A stretch of DNA of 8,151 bases from Spartobacteria bacterium (lineage in GTDB: Bacteria; Verrucomicrobiota; Verrucomicrobiia; Chthoniobacterales; Chthoniobacteraceae). The stretch covers positions 1 to 8,151 of the forward strand of contig JANXWU010000040.1 of assembly GCA_025350985.1 (NCBI GenBank), given 5' to 3'. Below the pieces are notes generated by a model. That model was given only the letters and a program-made list of their open reading frames with translations, ran no database searches and was not told where the DNA came from. Positions 1 to 6,536 of the stretch are shown here, in pieces. Made by a program: the position numbers and the translations under genes. Positions within the stretch are counted from its first letter, which is position 1. Every line of letters begins with the position of its first letter.

Positions 1-43
1 GCGCCGCCGTTTTTCTTGGAGTGATGAAGTGAAAAAACACGCG

Positions 44-83
44 TGTCATTCCGACCGAAGCGCAGCGGAGTTGAGGAATCTGG
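44..83. repeat. Dispersed-repeat-like block upstream of the SMP-30 gene
   Basis: The block begins tgtcattccgaccgaagcg and ends with gaggaatctgg. It resembles the short non-coding repeat of the form 'gtcattccgagcgaagcgaggaatct' that recurs between genes in many bacterial genomes; this is recognition from memory, not a search. Only one copy is present in the window. The rest of 1-228 holds no convincing gene. It has two small hairpins, CGGAA-tt-TTCCG near 106-117 and GAACC-ggc-GGTTC at 153-165, and no clear promoter. Confidence 0.45.
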
Positions 84-228
84 AAGCCATGAACCCATGA
101 AGGTCCGGAATTTTCCGACGTTCTTGTCGTGAATGGTTTCCAAATCCGACTTGAACCGGCGGTTCACTCCACTTCGCCCGGCATGGCACGCGGTTTTTTA
201 AGCTGCACGGCTGCTGTTTTCGGCGAAG

Positions 229-1227
229 ATGGCACTCCTCATGAAACCAAATTGCGTGACCTTGTTCCCGGTCGTTTTTCTGTTCACCGCGATCTTTTCA
301 AAGGCTGATGATTTGCCATCGCTCGTCGATTCGGAGTTGACGCCGGCGAAAATCGCGTCGGGCTTCAAGTTCATCGAAGGGCCGGTTTGGCATCCGCTCG
401 GTTTCCTGCTTTTCAGCGACATCCCCGCGAACACGATCTTCGAATGGCAGCCGGGTTTGGGCCGGCCGTCAGCCGCCACGGGAGCGGAGGGGGACTCGCC
501 GTCCGCGAGCGTCGGCGCATTGAAAACGTATCGCACTCCCTCGGGCCACTCGAACGGACTCACGCTGGATCGTGAGGGGAGGCTGATCGCCTGCGAGCAC
601 GACCGCCGCGTCTCGCGCACCGAGAAGGACGGGCGCGTGGTCACGCTCGCCGATAAGTTTGAGGGCAAACGCCTGAACAGCCCGAATGATCTCGTGGTGA
701 AAAGCGACGGCGCGATTTATTTCACCGACCCGCCGTACGGCCTGCCGAAAGGCTCGGAAGGGAAGGAACTCGATTTCAACGGAGTCTTCCGACTCGCGCC
801 GGACGGGGCGCTTTCGGTCGTCGTGAAAGATTTCTCGCGCCCCAATGGCATCGCGTTTTCTCCGGACGAAAAAAAGCTCTACGTCGCCGATTCGGACGGA
901 GCGTTGAATCACCTCCGCGTCTTTGAGGTGCAGCCCGACGGCACCCTGGCGAACGGGCGCGTGTTCGCGGAGTTGAAGGAGCCGGGGCAGCAGGGTGCGC
1001 CCGACGGCATCAAAGTCGATGAACGCGGAAACGTGATTTCCACCGGGCCCGGCGGCGTTTGGATTTTTTCCCAGGAGGGTAGATTGCTCGGAAAAATTCG
1101 TACGCCCGAAGTGCCGGCAAACGTGGCCTTCGGGGGTGACGACCGCAGGACGCTTTACATCACGGCGCGCACGGGGCTTTACGCCGTGATCCTGAAAGTG
1201 CCGGGCGCGGTGCGGCCGGCGCACTGA
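229..1227 (+). CDS. Secreted SMP-30/gluconolactonase/LRE-family beta-propeller protein
   Basis: The 332-residue protein is a six-bladed beta-propeller of the SMP-30/gluconolactonase family, whose members hydrolyse sugar lactones or related esters using one divalent metal ion. Family landmarks appear in order: FIEGPVW with metal ligand Glu50, SGHSNGLTLD near 105-114, the SPND motif with Asn153, RPNGIAFSPD with Asn206, and APDGIKVD with Asp259. Glu50, Asn206 and Asp259 correspond to the metal triad of characterised members, and Asn153 to the substrate-side asparagine. Residues 5-27 form a hydrophobic export signal (MKPNCVTLFPVVFLF), so a periplasmic or external location is likely. The ATG at 229 is used, but the ATG at 241 (Met5) gives a more typical signal peptide; neither has a strong ribosome binding site. 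A low-complexity stretch at residues 76-97 looks inserted. The gene ends 6 bp from the convergent M60 gene with no visible terminator between them. The exact substrate cannot be read from the sequence. Confidence 0.9.
   Translation: MALLMKPNCVTLFPVVFLFTAIFSKADDLPSLVDSELTPAKIASGFKFIEGPVWHPLGFLLFSDIPANTIFEWQPGLGRPSAATGAEGDSPSASVGALKTYRTPSGHSNGLTLDREGRLIACEHDRRVSRTEKDGRVVTLADKFEGKRLNSPNDLVVKSDGAIYFTDPPYGLPKGSEGKELDFNGVFRLAPDGALSVVVKDFSRPNGIAFSPDEKKLYVADSDGALNHLRVFEVQPDGTLANGRVFAELKEPGQQGAPDGIKVDERGNVISTGPGGVWIFSQEGRLLGKIRTPEVPANVAFGGDDRRTLYITARTGLYAVILKVPGAVRPAH
454..519 (+). repeat. Possible in-frame repeat insert in the SMP-30 gene
   Basis: Residues 76-97 (from GLGRPSAATG to PSASVGA) are rich in Gly, Ala and Ser. 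They sit between two conserved propeller strands, NTIFEW and the SGHSNGLT motif, where relatives usually have only a short turn. The DNA contains a small hairpin (GGAC-tcgcc-GTCC, near 492-504) in a GC-rich block. The arms are much weaker than in the two inserts at 4797-4902 and 7301-7398, so this may be an ordinary variable loop or a degraded copy of a repeat. Confidence 0.3.
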
Positions 1228-1233
1228 CGGGAG

Positions 1234-3447
1234 TTACAGCGCGGAGGTTTTTGATTTCGGAAAATCCTCGGGCATCCACGCGGGCAAATCGGCAATTGCC
1301 GAACGCGCTTTTTCCGAAGTAGGAACTCCCCACGCTTGGAAAAACGGCCCGAGATTTTTCCCGGACTTCCGCGAAAAGCGGGTCATCCACTGGTCGCGCT
1401 TTTCGTCGTCTCCCTGCGGTTTTTCACTCGAGGGCAGCGCGCGATATTCGGCGAAGAGCTTCTTAAACATCTCCCAGCCAAAGGCCACGCGGAGTTGGTT
1501 GTACATGGTCAGCGCGAGGAACGGGTCGCTTTTCCATTTCTCAAAATCCGCACCGTCCGCGAGATATTTTTCCATCCGATTGGCAGCCGTTTCCGGCTTC
1601 ATCGCGTCGTGTCCCTGACCGGCGGGCAGACCGCACACCGTCTCGCTGACGTAGAGTGAAAAGAGATTGCAAGTGACTTCTCCGGTGCCGGCAAAAGTCC
1701 AGTCGCCCTGCTGATGATTGTGGCCGAGTTCGTGGAAGTGGCCCCAGTCGCCGGCTTTCATTTTTTCCAGTGAGACAGCGTGCGCCGCCGCGTCGAGATG
1801 CGTCATGATCGGGTAGCCGCTGTGCATGTAGCCCGCGCTGATTTGCTCGTCGGCGACGATGCGCTCGGGACGTTTCCGTGCGCGCGGAATCGCGGCAAGA
1901 TCGGCCTCCGCGTCGAGCACTTGATCCCAAAATTTCAACAGCGCCTCGGGATCGTCGAGCGCGCGGATTTCGTGCGAGGGCACGGACAAAATGATTTTGT
2001 CCGTCGCGAGTTCCGCCCAAGGGCCGGGCAGCGCACGGAGTTTTGCGCGCCATTCGTCCGGCTTGGTTTTTCCCAAAACAAAAAGCGGCGCGTCGATCGC
2101 TCCGGCGACCGTCACGCTGATCGTGCCGAGATCGCACTTCTCGGGGACCATCACGTAAACCAATCCGCCAAACGCGTTCGCCACGCTGGTCTCCGTTTGT
2201 TTCAACGAAAACTGCCGCGTGATTTCCGGCGCGCGCCGCCAGGTGTCCACGTTCCAAAGCCCGTCCGAGTGACAGCCGATGCGCGCGCCAAGCCCCTTGC
2301 CGCCTGCGTTCGCGGGCAGCGACACTTTCAAAATCGCTCCTGGCGCGGCGTAAAGTCCAAGGCTGTGCCAGCCGGGAACGTGCGTGTCGATAGCGACCGT
2401 CCGCGTCGCGGGATGCGCGTCGGCGGGAATGCTGCCGGGGAAATTTGCCGCCGCGGGGTGGGCCACGGTTTGCCCGACGGGCAGCGACTTGGTCATTTCG
2501 ATTTGGAGGGTGAGCGCGAGCCTTCCGGCGACGTCGTCTTTTTTGATGGGCTTTTTCGATGACGGGACGGCGGCGGTCGCGGCCTGTGCGGCCAGCGCGC
2601 GCAGCTTCGGGAGAAAAGTTTTGTCCTCCGGCGGCAGCGATTGCGCCACGAGGGTGAGCGTGGATGCGGCCTGCGTCGCGTCGGCGGCAGGCAGTTTCGT
2701 TTTGCCTGCGAGTTGCCCCCCTACCGCCGCGAGCGCACGCCCCGCGTGCGAAAGTTCCGGTGGAAGGGTCGTCGCAAATCCGTCTTTTGATTTCTCCACG
2801 GTGCCGCCGGTGATGACGAGGCCGCACGGGATGAGCAGGCGATTCGCCATCAAATCGGTTTTCAATTCCTTGCCCGGATTGAGTTGCGCCCAGCCCCAGC
2901 CGGTCGAGGCGGTGATCAATCCGCCGCCGCCGCTCACAAACTTCCACAGCGGCAGCACGTCCTGCTCGTTGATGGCGTGCGCGCTGATGATGACGACGCG
3001 CGCGCCCGTGAGTTTCGCCACGTCGCCGTCTTCGGCGTCGATGTTTTGTGTTTTCAAAAAGTCGGCCAGCCCGCGCTCGCGACACACGACGACGCGACCC
3101 GGCAGTTTCGCATTGGCGGCCCAGCGGATGGAGTTGAGGAAAAACTTTTGCGTGTCGGCACTGAGGCTTTTGGGGTTGAGATAACTGGTGTGGCCGAAAG
3201 CCACGACGCGCCCGAGGCCCGCTCGCGCGGCGGCGACCACCGGCTCTCTCGCACTACTTTTCAAACCGCCGACGACCACCGGAAAAGCCTGGTCGCCGAA
3301 GACGGAGAGCGAACCGGGCAGACCCGGCGCGCTGATTTCCGGCACGCCTTCGATGAGGGCGGCGCGGTCGGGATTTTCGGCGGCGACGGACCGCGCTAGT
3401 GCCGCCAGACCAAGGAGAGCAAACCAAAAGTGACGAGGGGAATTCAT
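1234..3447 (-). CDS. Secreted M60-family (enhancin/TCAF-like) zinc metallopeptidase
   Basis: The 737-residue protein starts with a signal peptide (residues 1-23, hydrophobic FWFALLGLAALA, cleavage likely after SVAA). The zinc site is HELGH at residues 572-576, followed by a glutamate at 590 within GTGEVTCN. This is the HExxH-(8-28 residues)-E pattern of M60 gluzincins, with His572 and His576 as ligands, Glu573 as catalytic base and Glu590 as third ligand. Residues 116-215 contain an alternating strand/helix region with VVIISAHAINEQDVLPLW and a GGGGLITASTGWGW segment, resembling the glutamine-amidotransferase-like N-terminal fold of TCAF proteins. Residues 345-455 look like the beta-sandwich that precedes M60 catalytic domains. 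M60 enzymes cleave glycosylated proteins such as mucins; that substrate is inferred for this protein. The ATG at 3447 is the start that gives the signal peptide; no clear ribosome binding site precedes it. The gene is divergent from the GH-GT2 gene and convergent with the SMP-30 gene, so it is probably transcribed alone. Confidence 0.88.
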   Translation of the reverse strand: MNSPRHFWFALLGLAALARSVAAENPDRAALIEGVPEISAPGLPGSLSVFGDQAFPVVVGGLKSSAREPVVAAARAGLGRVVAFGHTSYLNPKSLSADTQKFFLNSIRWAANAKLPGRVVVCRERGLADFLKTQNIDAEDGDVAKLTGARVVIISAHAINEQDVLPLWKFVSGGGGLITASTGWGWAQLNPGKELKTDLMANRLLIPCGLVITGGTVEKSKDGFATTLPPELSHAGRALAAVGGQLAGKTKLPAADATQAASTLTLVAQSLPPEDKTFLPKLRALAAQAATAAVPSSKKPIKKDDVAGRLALTLQIEMTKSLPVGQTVAHPAAANFPGSIPADAHPATRTVAIDTHVPGWHSLGLYAAPGAILKVSLPANAGGKGLGARIGCHSDGLWNVDTWRRAPEITRQFSLKQTETSVANAFGGLVYVMVPEKCDLGTISVTVAGAIDAPLFVLGKTKPDEWRAKLRALPGPWAELATDKIILSVPSHEIRALDDPEALLKFWDQVLDAEADLAAIPRARKRPERIVADEQISAGYMHSGYPIMTHLDAAAHAVSLEKMKAGDWGHFHELGHNHQQGDWTFAGTGEVTCNLFSLYVSETVCGLPAGQGHDAMKPETAANRMEKYLADGADFEKWKSDPFLALTMYNQLRVAFGWEMFKKLFAEYRALPSSEKPQGDDEKRDQWMTRFSRKSGKNLGPFFQAWGVPTSEKARSAIADLPAWMPEDFPKSKTSAL

Positions 3448-3454
3448 GGAGATG

Positions 3455-3484
3455 AACAGATTTCCAGAAAATCAATTTGGTCAA
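3455..3484 (-). promoter_or_regulatory. Tentative sigma70-like promoter for the M60 gene
   Basis: On the minus strand a TTGACC box (3484-3479) is followed after 18 bases by TCTGTT (3460-3455), inside the only AT-rich stretch of this intergenic region. The -35 box is good and the -10 box is poor. The distance to the ATG at 3447 is very short and would give an almost leaderless transcript. This is a weak call. Confidence 0.2.
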
Positions 3485-3540
3485 GTTGTTTGAAGGTTTA
3501 ACGAAACCGACGAATGCCTGCGAGAATGCAGATGGAGGCT

Positions 3541-3663
3541 CGATGGCCGTCACAGGCAAGATCCCTGTGCTCTCCGGCGCGCGAATGCCCCGCGTTTTCC
3601 CGCGGGTCGCGTGCGGGCGTTGCATCGCGGCGGGTTCGCGTTTAGCAATCTGGCTCCCGCCGC
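3541..3663. repeat. Hairpin-rich repeat block in the divergent intergenic region
   Basis: Three hairpins lie close together. CACAGG (3551-3556) pairs with CCTGTG (3564-3569). CCCGCG (3589-3594) pairs with CGCGGG (3601-3606). GCGGCGGG (3627-3634) pairs with CCCGCCGC (3656-3663) across a 21-base loop. The core 'ggccgtcacaggcaag...cctgtg' resembles a short dispersed repeat that I recall from planctomycete, verrucomicrobial and related genomes. Any regulatory sites for the GH-GT2 gene would overlap this block. No reading frame in this interval looks like a real protein. Confidence 0.5.
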
Positions 3664-3687
3664 CCAATCCGATGCGTCGCTAAAAAA

Positions 3688-6417
3688 ATGCCAGAATCCG
3701 CCATCTTGGAGCCGTCCGTGCCGGCGCGAAATCTCGACCCGATCCGCGCGCGCGCGAAGTTTTTTTTCGAGGGCGCGCGCAAGTTTTTCATCAAGGGCGT
3801 GACCTACGGCACTTTCAAGCCGGACGCGGACGGGTTCATGGTCAACACGCCGGAGAAAGCGCGGCGCGACCTAGCGATGATGCGTGAAATCGGGATCAAC
3901 GTCGTGCGCGTTTACACCCGCCCGCCGAGATGGTTTCTCGATCTCTGCGCCGAGCACGGCATTCGCGCGCTGGTCACGCTGTGGTGGGGGCAGAATTTTG
4001 ATTTCCTCGACACCGGGCGCGAGCGCCGCCGGGTCGTGGATAAAGTGCGCGCGGATGTGCGGGCGAATGCGGGTCATCCCGCGCTCTTCGGCTATCTCGT
4101 CGCGAACGAAATCTCGAGCACGATGACGCGTTGGTACGGGCCGGATCGCGTGCGCGAATTTTTGGAGAAATTGATTCGCGTTGGGCGGAAGGAAGACCCG
4201 CGCGTGCTGTTCTCGTACGCCAGTTTTCCGCCGACCGAATATCTCATCCCGACCAACGCCGACTTCCTGACCTACAACGTCTATCTGCATCGGCAGTTGG
4301 ATTTTGACCGCTACCTCGCACGACTCCAAAACCTCGCGGAGGACAAGCCGCTCATCATGGGCGAATTCGGGATGGACACCCTGCGGCACAGTGAGGACGA
4401 GCACGCGGAGATGATCGGCTGGCACATCGAAAGCGTCGTGCGCGCCGGGCTGGCGGGGACGTTTGTGTATGCGTGGACGGACGAATGGCACTGCGGCGGT
4501 TTCGAGATCACGGACTGGAAATTTGGCATCACGACCGACGAGCGCGCGCCGAAGAAGGCTTATCACGTCGTGAAGGAATTGTTCGCGGGCGAACGCTCGC
4601 TGGCGAGTCGCGTCGCGCTGCCGAGCTACCCGCGCGTGTCGGTGATTGTGTGCAGTTACAACGGCGGCAAGACGCTCAAGGACTGCCTCGAAGCGCTCGA
4701 CCAGTTGAACTATCCCAACTTTGAAATCGTGCTCGTCGATGACGGGTCGAAAGACAACACACGGGAGCTGGTCGCGGCGTTTGAAAAAAATCGGCTGGGG
4801 AGCGCATGCGCCTCGCGTGCTGGTTTGGGCGCCTCGCCCAAACAATCTTTCGGTGACGCGGCATCGGAAAAAGTTCACGAAGGCGAGGCGCGTGCGCTCC
4901 CCGGCTTTCAAAACATCGTCCAGAAAAACATGGGTTTGAGCTTTGCGCGCAACGTGGGCGCGCGCGCGGCCACGGGCGAGATTTTCGCGTACACCGATTC
5001 CGACTGCATGCCCGACCCGGACTGGCTTTATTACCTCGTCGGCACTTTGCTCAGTGGAAATTTCGCCGGCGTGGGTGGTCCGAATATTTCGCCACCGGCG
5101 GCGAATTGGATTCAAGCCGCCGTCGCCGCCGCGCCGGGCGGGCCGAGTCACGTCCTGCTCACGGATGTCGTGGCCGAGCACATTCCCGGCTGCAACATGG
5201 CTTTTCATCGCTGGGCTTTTGAGAGCGTGGGAGGGTTCGATCCGGAATATCGCAAAGCCGGCGACGACGTGGATTTTTGTTGGCGGTTGCAGACGAGCGG
5301 CGGTGTCATCGCCTTTTCGCCGAGCGCGATCGTCTGGCATTACCGGAGGTTCACGCTCGATGCTTTTCGCAAACAGCAGGAAGGGTACGGCGAAGCGGAG
5401 TCGATGCTGCGGTTCAAGCATCTCATTTTTTTCGGCCCGACTGGGACGGCGAAATGGAAAGGCCAAATCTACGGCGCGCCCCGCTTCACCTGGCTGCTGA
5501 ACAAGCCGACGATCTACCACGGCGTGTTCGGCGAAGGCTTGTTCCAGTCCATTTATCCCGCCGCGCAATCCGAAGTCGCCGCGTATCTGAGCTGCATCGA
5601 ATGGGTCGTGCTGACCGCGCTCGTGTTCCTGCTCGCCATCGCGTTTCCGGCGCTGCGCATCGTGCCGTATCTCATGTTCGGCGGTACGTTTCTGGTCGCG
5701 CTCTCGTACATGATGAGCGCGCGCATCGAGCCGAAGTTCGACACGATTCCCGCGCGGCTGCTCGTCGCTTTTCTCGCCCTCATGCAGCCGCTGGGCCGCG
5801 GTTGGGCGCGCTATTTTACCTGGCTGAAATTCAAGCGCACGCCGCAATCCGTCATCGCTCATCCCGAGGAAAGTCTCGCGCCGGCCAGCCATCGCGGCGG
5901 CATCACGAAGCTGGAATTTTGGAATGAAGCCGGCGTCGGTCGCGAGAAGCTGCTCGCCGAAACGGTCGCACTCATCGAGGACGAGGGCTGGCGATATTCC
6001 GCCGACACGGGTTGGAAAAATTGGGACGTGCAAATCTACGGCAACTTCTGGTGGTCGATCACGCTGCGGTCCGTCACCGAATATCATGGCGGCCCGAAGT
6101 GCTACACGCGCGTGCGACTCAGCTACAAACCGGTCGCGACGACCACCCTCGCAAACCTGCTCGCGCTCGCGCTGCTCTTTTACAAATTCGTCACGTCGCT
6201 CCACACGACCGCGATCACCTGGCCGCTCCTTTTCAACCGCCTCGCGCACGCCGACTTGGTGAATCGCTCGCTGCAAATCATCTACGCGGTCTGGCTGCTC
6301 ATGCTTTGCTGGCGCGCGTGGCAGCTCAAGCGCCGCGTCGCCGACCTCGTGCTCGTCGCCGCGCAGCGCAGCGGGCTGGCGCGGGTGTCGGGTAAAAACT
6401 TGCGCGCGCAAAGTTGA
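3688..6417 (+). CDS. Membrane GT2 glycosyltransferase fused to an N-terminal TIM-barrel glycosidase-like domain
   Basis: The 909-residue protein has three parts. Residues 25-300 resemble a clan-A glycoside hydrolase barrel (GH2/GH5/GH17-like): it begins FFIKGVTYGTF, has an Asn-Glu pair (Asn140-Glu141) at the acid/base position and Glu226 in MGEFGMD at the nucleophile position. Residues 315-560 are a GT-A family 2 glycosyltransferase, with SVIVCSYNGG (318-327), VDDGS (350-354), the DxD motif Asp437-Ser-Asp439, GCNMAF (501-506), and GDDVDFCWRL (525-534). Hydrophobic segments at about 637-655, 657-677 and 688-702, and again at 820-838 and 862-876, anchor it in the membrane; a soluble domain of unknown function (about 735-815) lies between them. 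The likely role is synthesis and trimming or transfer of a polysaccharide or cyclic glucan at the inner membrane, inferred from the domains only. Residues 370-405 are an in-frame repeat insert. The ATG at 3688 follows a run of seven A and has no Shine-Dalgarno sequence. The gene stands alone on the plus strand. Confidence 0.88.
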   Translation: MPESAILEPSVPARNLDPIRARAKFFFEGARKFFIKGVTYGTFKPDADGFMVNTPEKARRDLAMMREIGINVVRVYTRPPRWFLDLCAEHGIRALVTLWWGQNFDFLDTGRERRRVVDKVRADVRANAGHPALFGYLVANEISSTMTRWYGPDRVREFLEKLIRVGRKEDPRVLFSYASFPPTEYLIPTNADFLTYNVYLHRQLDFDRYLARLQNLAEDKPLIMGEFGMDTLRHSEDEHAEMIGWHIESVVRAGLAGTFVYAWTDEWHCGGFEITDWKFGITTDERAPKKAYHVVKELFAGERSLASRVALPSYPRVSVIVCSYNGGKTLKDCLEALDQLNYPNFEIVLVDDGSKDNTRELVAAFEKNRLGSACASRAGLGASPKQSFGDAASEKVHEGEARALPGFQNIVQKNMGLSFARNVGARAATGEIFAYTDSDCMPDPDWLYYLVGTLLSGNFAGVGGPNISPPAANWIQAAVAAAPGGPSHVLLTDVVAEHIPGCNMAFHRWAFESVGGFDPEYRKAGDDVDFCWRLQTSGGVIAFSPSAIVWHYRRFTLDAFRKQQEGYGEAESMLRFKHLIFFGPTGTAKWKGQIYGAPRFTWLLNKPTIYHGVFGEGLFQSIYPAAQSEVAAYLSCIEWVVLTALVFLLAIAFPALRIVPYLMFGGTFLVALSYMMSARIEPKFDTIPARLLVAFLALMQPLGRGWARYFTWLKFKRTPQSVIAHPEESLAPASHRGGITKLEFWNEAGVGREKLLAETVALIEDEGWRYSADTGWKNWDVQIYGNFWWSITLRSVTEYHGGPKCYTRVRLSYKPVATTTLANLLALALLFYKFVTSLHTTAITWPLLFNRLAHADLVNRSLQIIYAVWLLMLCWRAWQLKRRVADLVLVAAQRSGLARVSGKNLRAQS
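4797..4902 (+). repeat. 106-bp palindromic element inserted in frame in the GT2 domain
   Basis: The left arm ggggagcgcatgcgcctcgc (4797-4816) is the reverse complement of the right arm gcgaggcgcgtgcgctcccc (4883-4902) at 19 of 20 positions. Inside lies a second perfect hairpin: GTTTGGGCG (4823-4831), loop CCT, CGCCCAAAC (4835-4843). The element encodes residues 370-405 (GSACASRAGLGASPK through EGEARALP). It falls between the helix after VDDGS and the strand IVQKNMGLSFARN, where GT2 enzymes normally have only about ten residues. The frame is kept. Similar GC-rich palindromes occur between genes in verrucomicrobial genomes, as far as I recall. Confidence 0.85.
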
Positions 6418-6431
6418 GGCGGATTGATTTT

Positions 6432-6528
6432 TTAACGCAGAGACGCGGAGGAAGAATTGGAACGCAAACCAGTTTGTTTCTCGGAAAAATCTTCGTCTTT
6501 TCCGCGCCTCTGCATCTCCGCCGTTGAA
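6432..6528. repeat. Imperfect inverted repeat between the GH-GT2 gene and queA
   Basis: ttaacgcagagacgcggagg (6432-6451) pairs with cctctgcatctccgccgttg plus two bases (6507-6528), about 17 of 20 positions with two single-base bulges. An inner hairpin CGGAAAA (6482-6488) / TTTTCCG (6498-6504) has a 9-base loop. The 'aacgcagagacgc(a/g)gagg' core resembles a dispersed repeat common in cyanobacterial and PVC genomes (from memory). The block occupies nearly the whole gap and ends 8 bases before the queA start, so it lies in the probable queA leader. It could also act as a transcription attenuator or as a terminator for the upstream gene, though neither a clean U-tract nor a promoter is visible. 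Confidence 0.65.
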
Positions 6529-6536
6529 TTATTTCG

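Noticed and set aside
469..1224. Minus-strand open frame of 251 residues opposite the SMP-30 gene
   Set aside because: Its composition is that of an antisense shadow and the plus-strand frame carries all the family motifs.
1228..1233. Shared terminator between the convergent SMP-30 and M60 genes
   Set aside because: The gap is only 6 bases, and no strong stem with a T-tract is evident in the adjoining coding ends.
1541..3085. A 514-residue minus-strand open frame overlapping the M60 gene in another frame
   Set aside because: The translation is extremely Arg-rich and featureless, while the M60 frame has a signal peptide and zinc motif over its full length.
4797..4902. Insertion sequence or transposon in the GT2 gene
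   Set aside because: It is too short to encode a transposase and the host frame is intact; a non-autonomous palindromic element explains it better.
3871..6411. An 846-residue open frame on the minus strand opposite the GH-GT2 gene
   Set aside because: It is rich in Arg, His and Ala with no recognisable domain, and it mirrors the codon bias of the plus-strand gene, which has clear catalytic motifs. It is a GC-rich antisense shadow.
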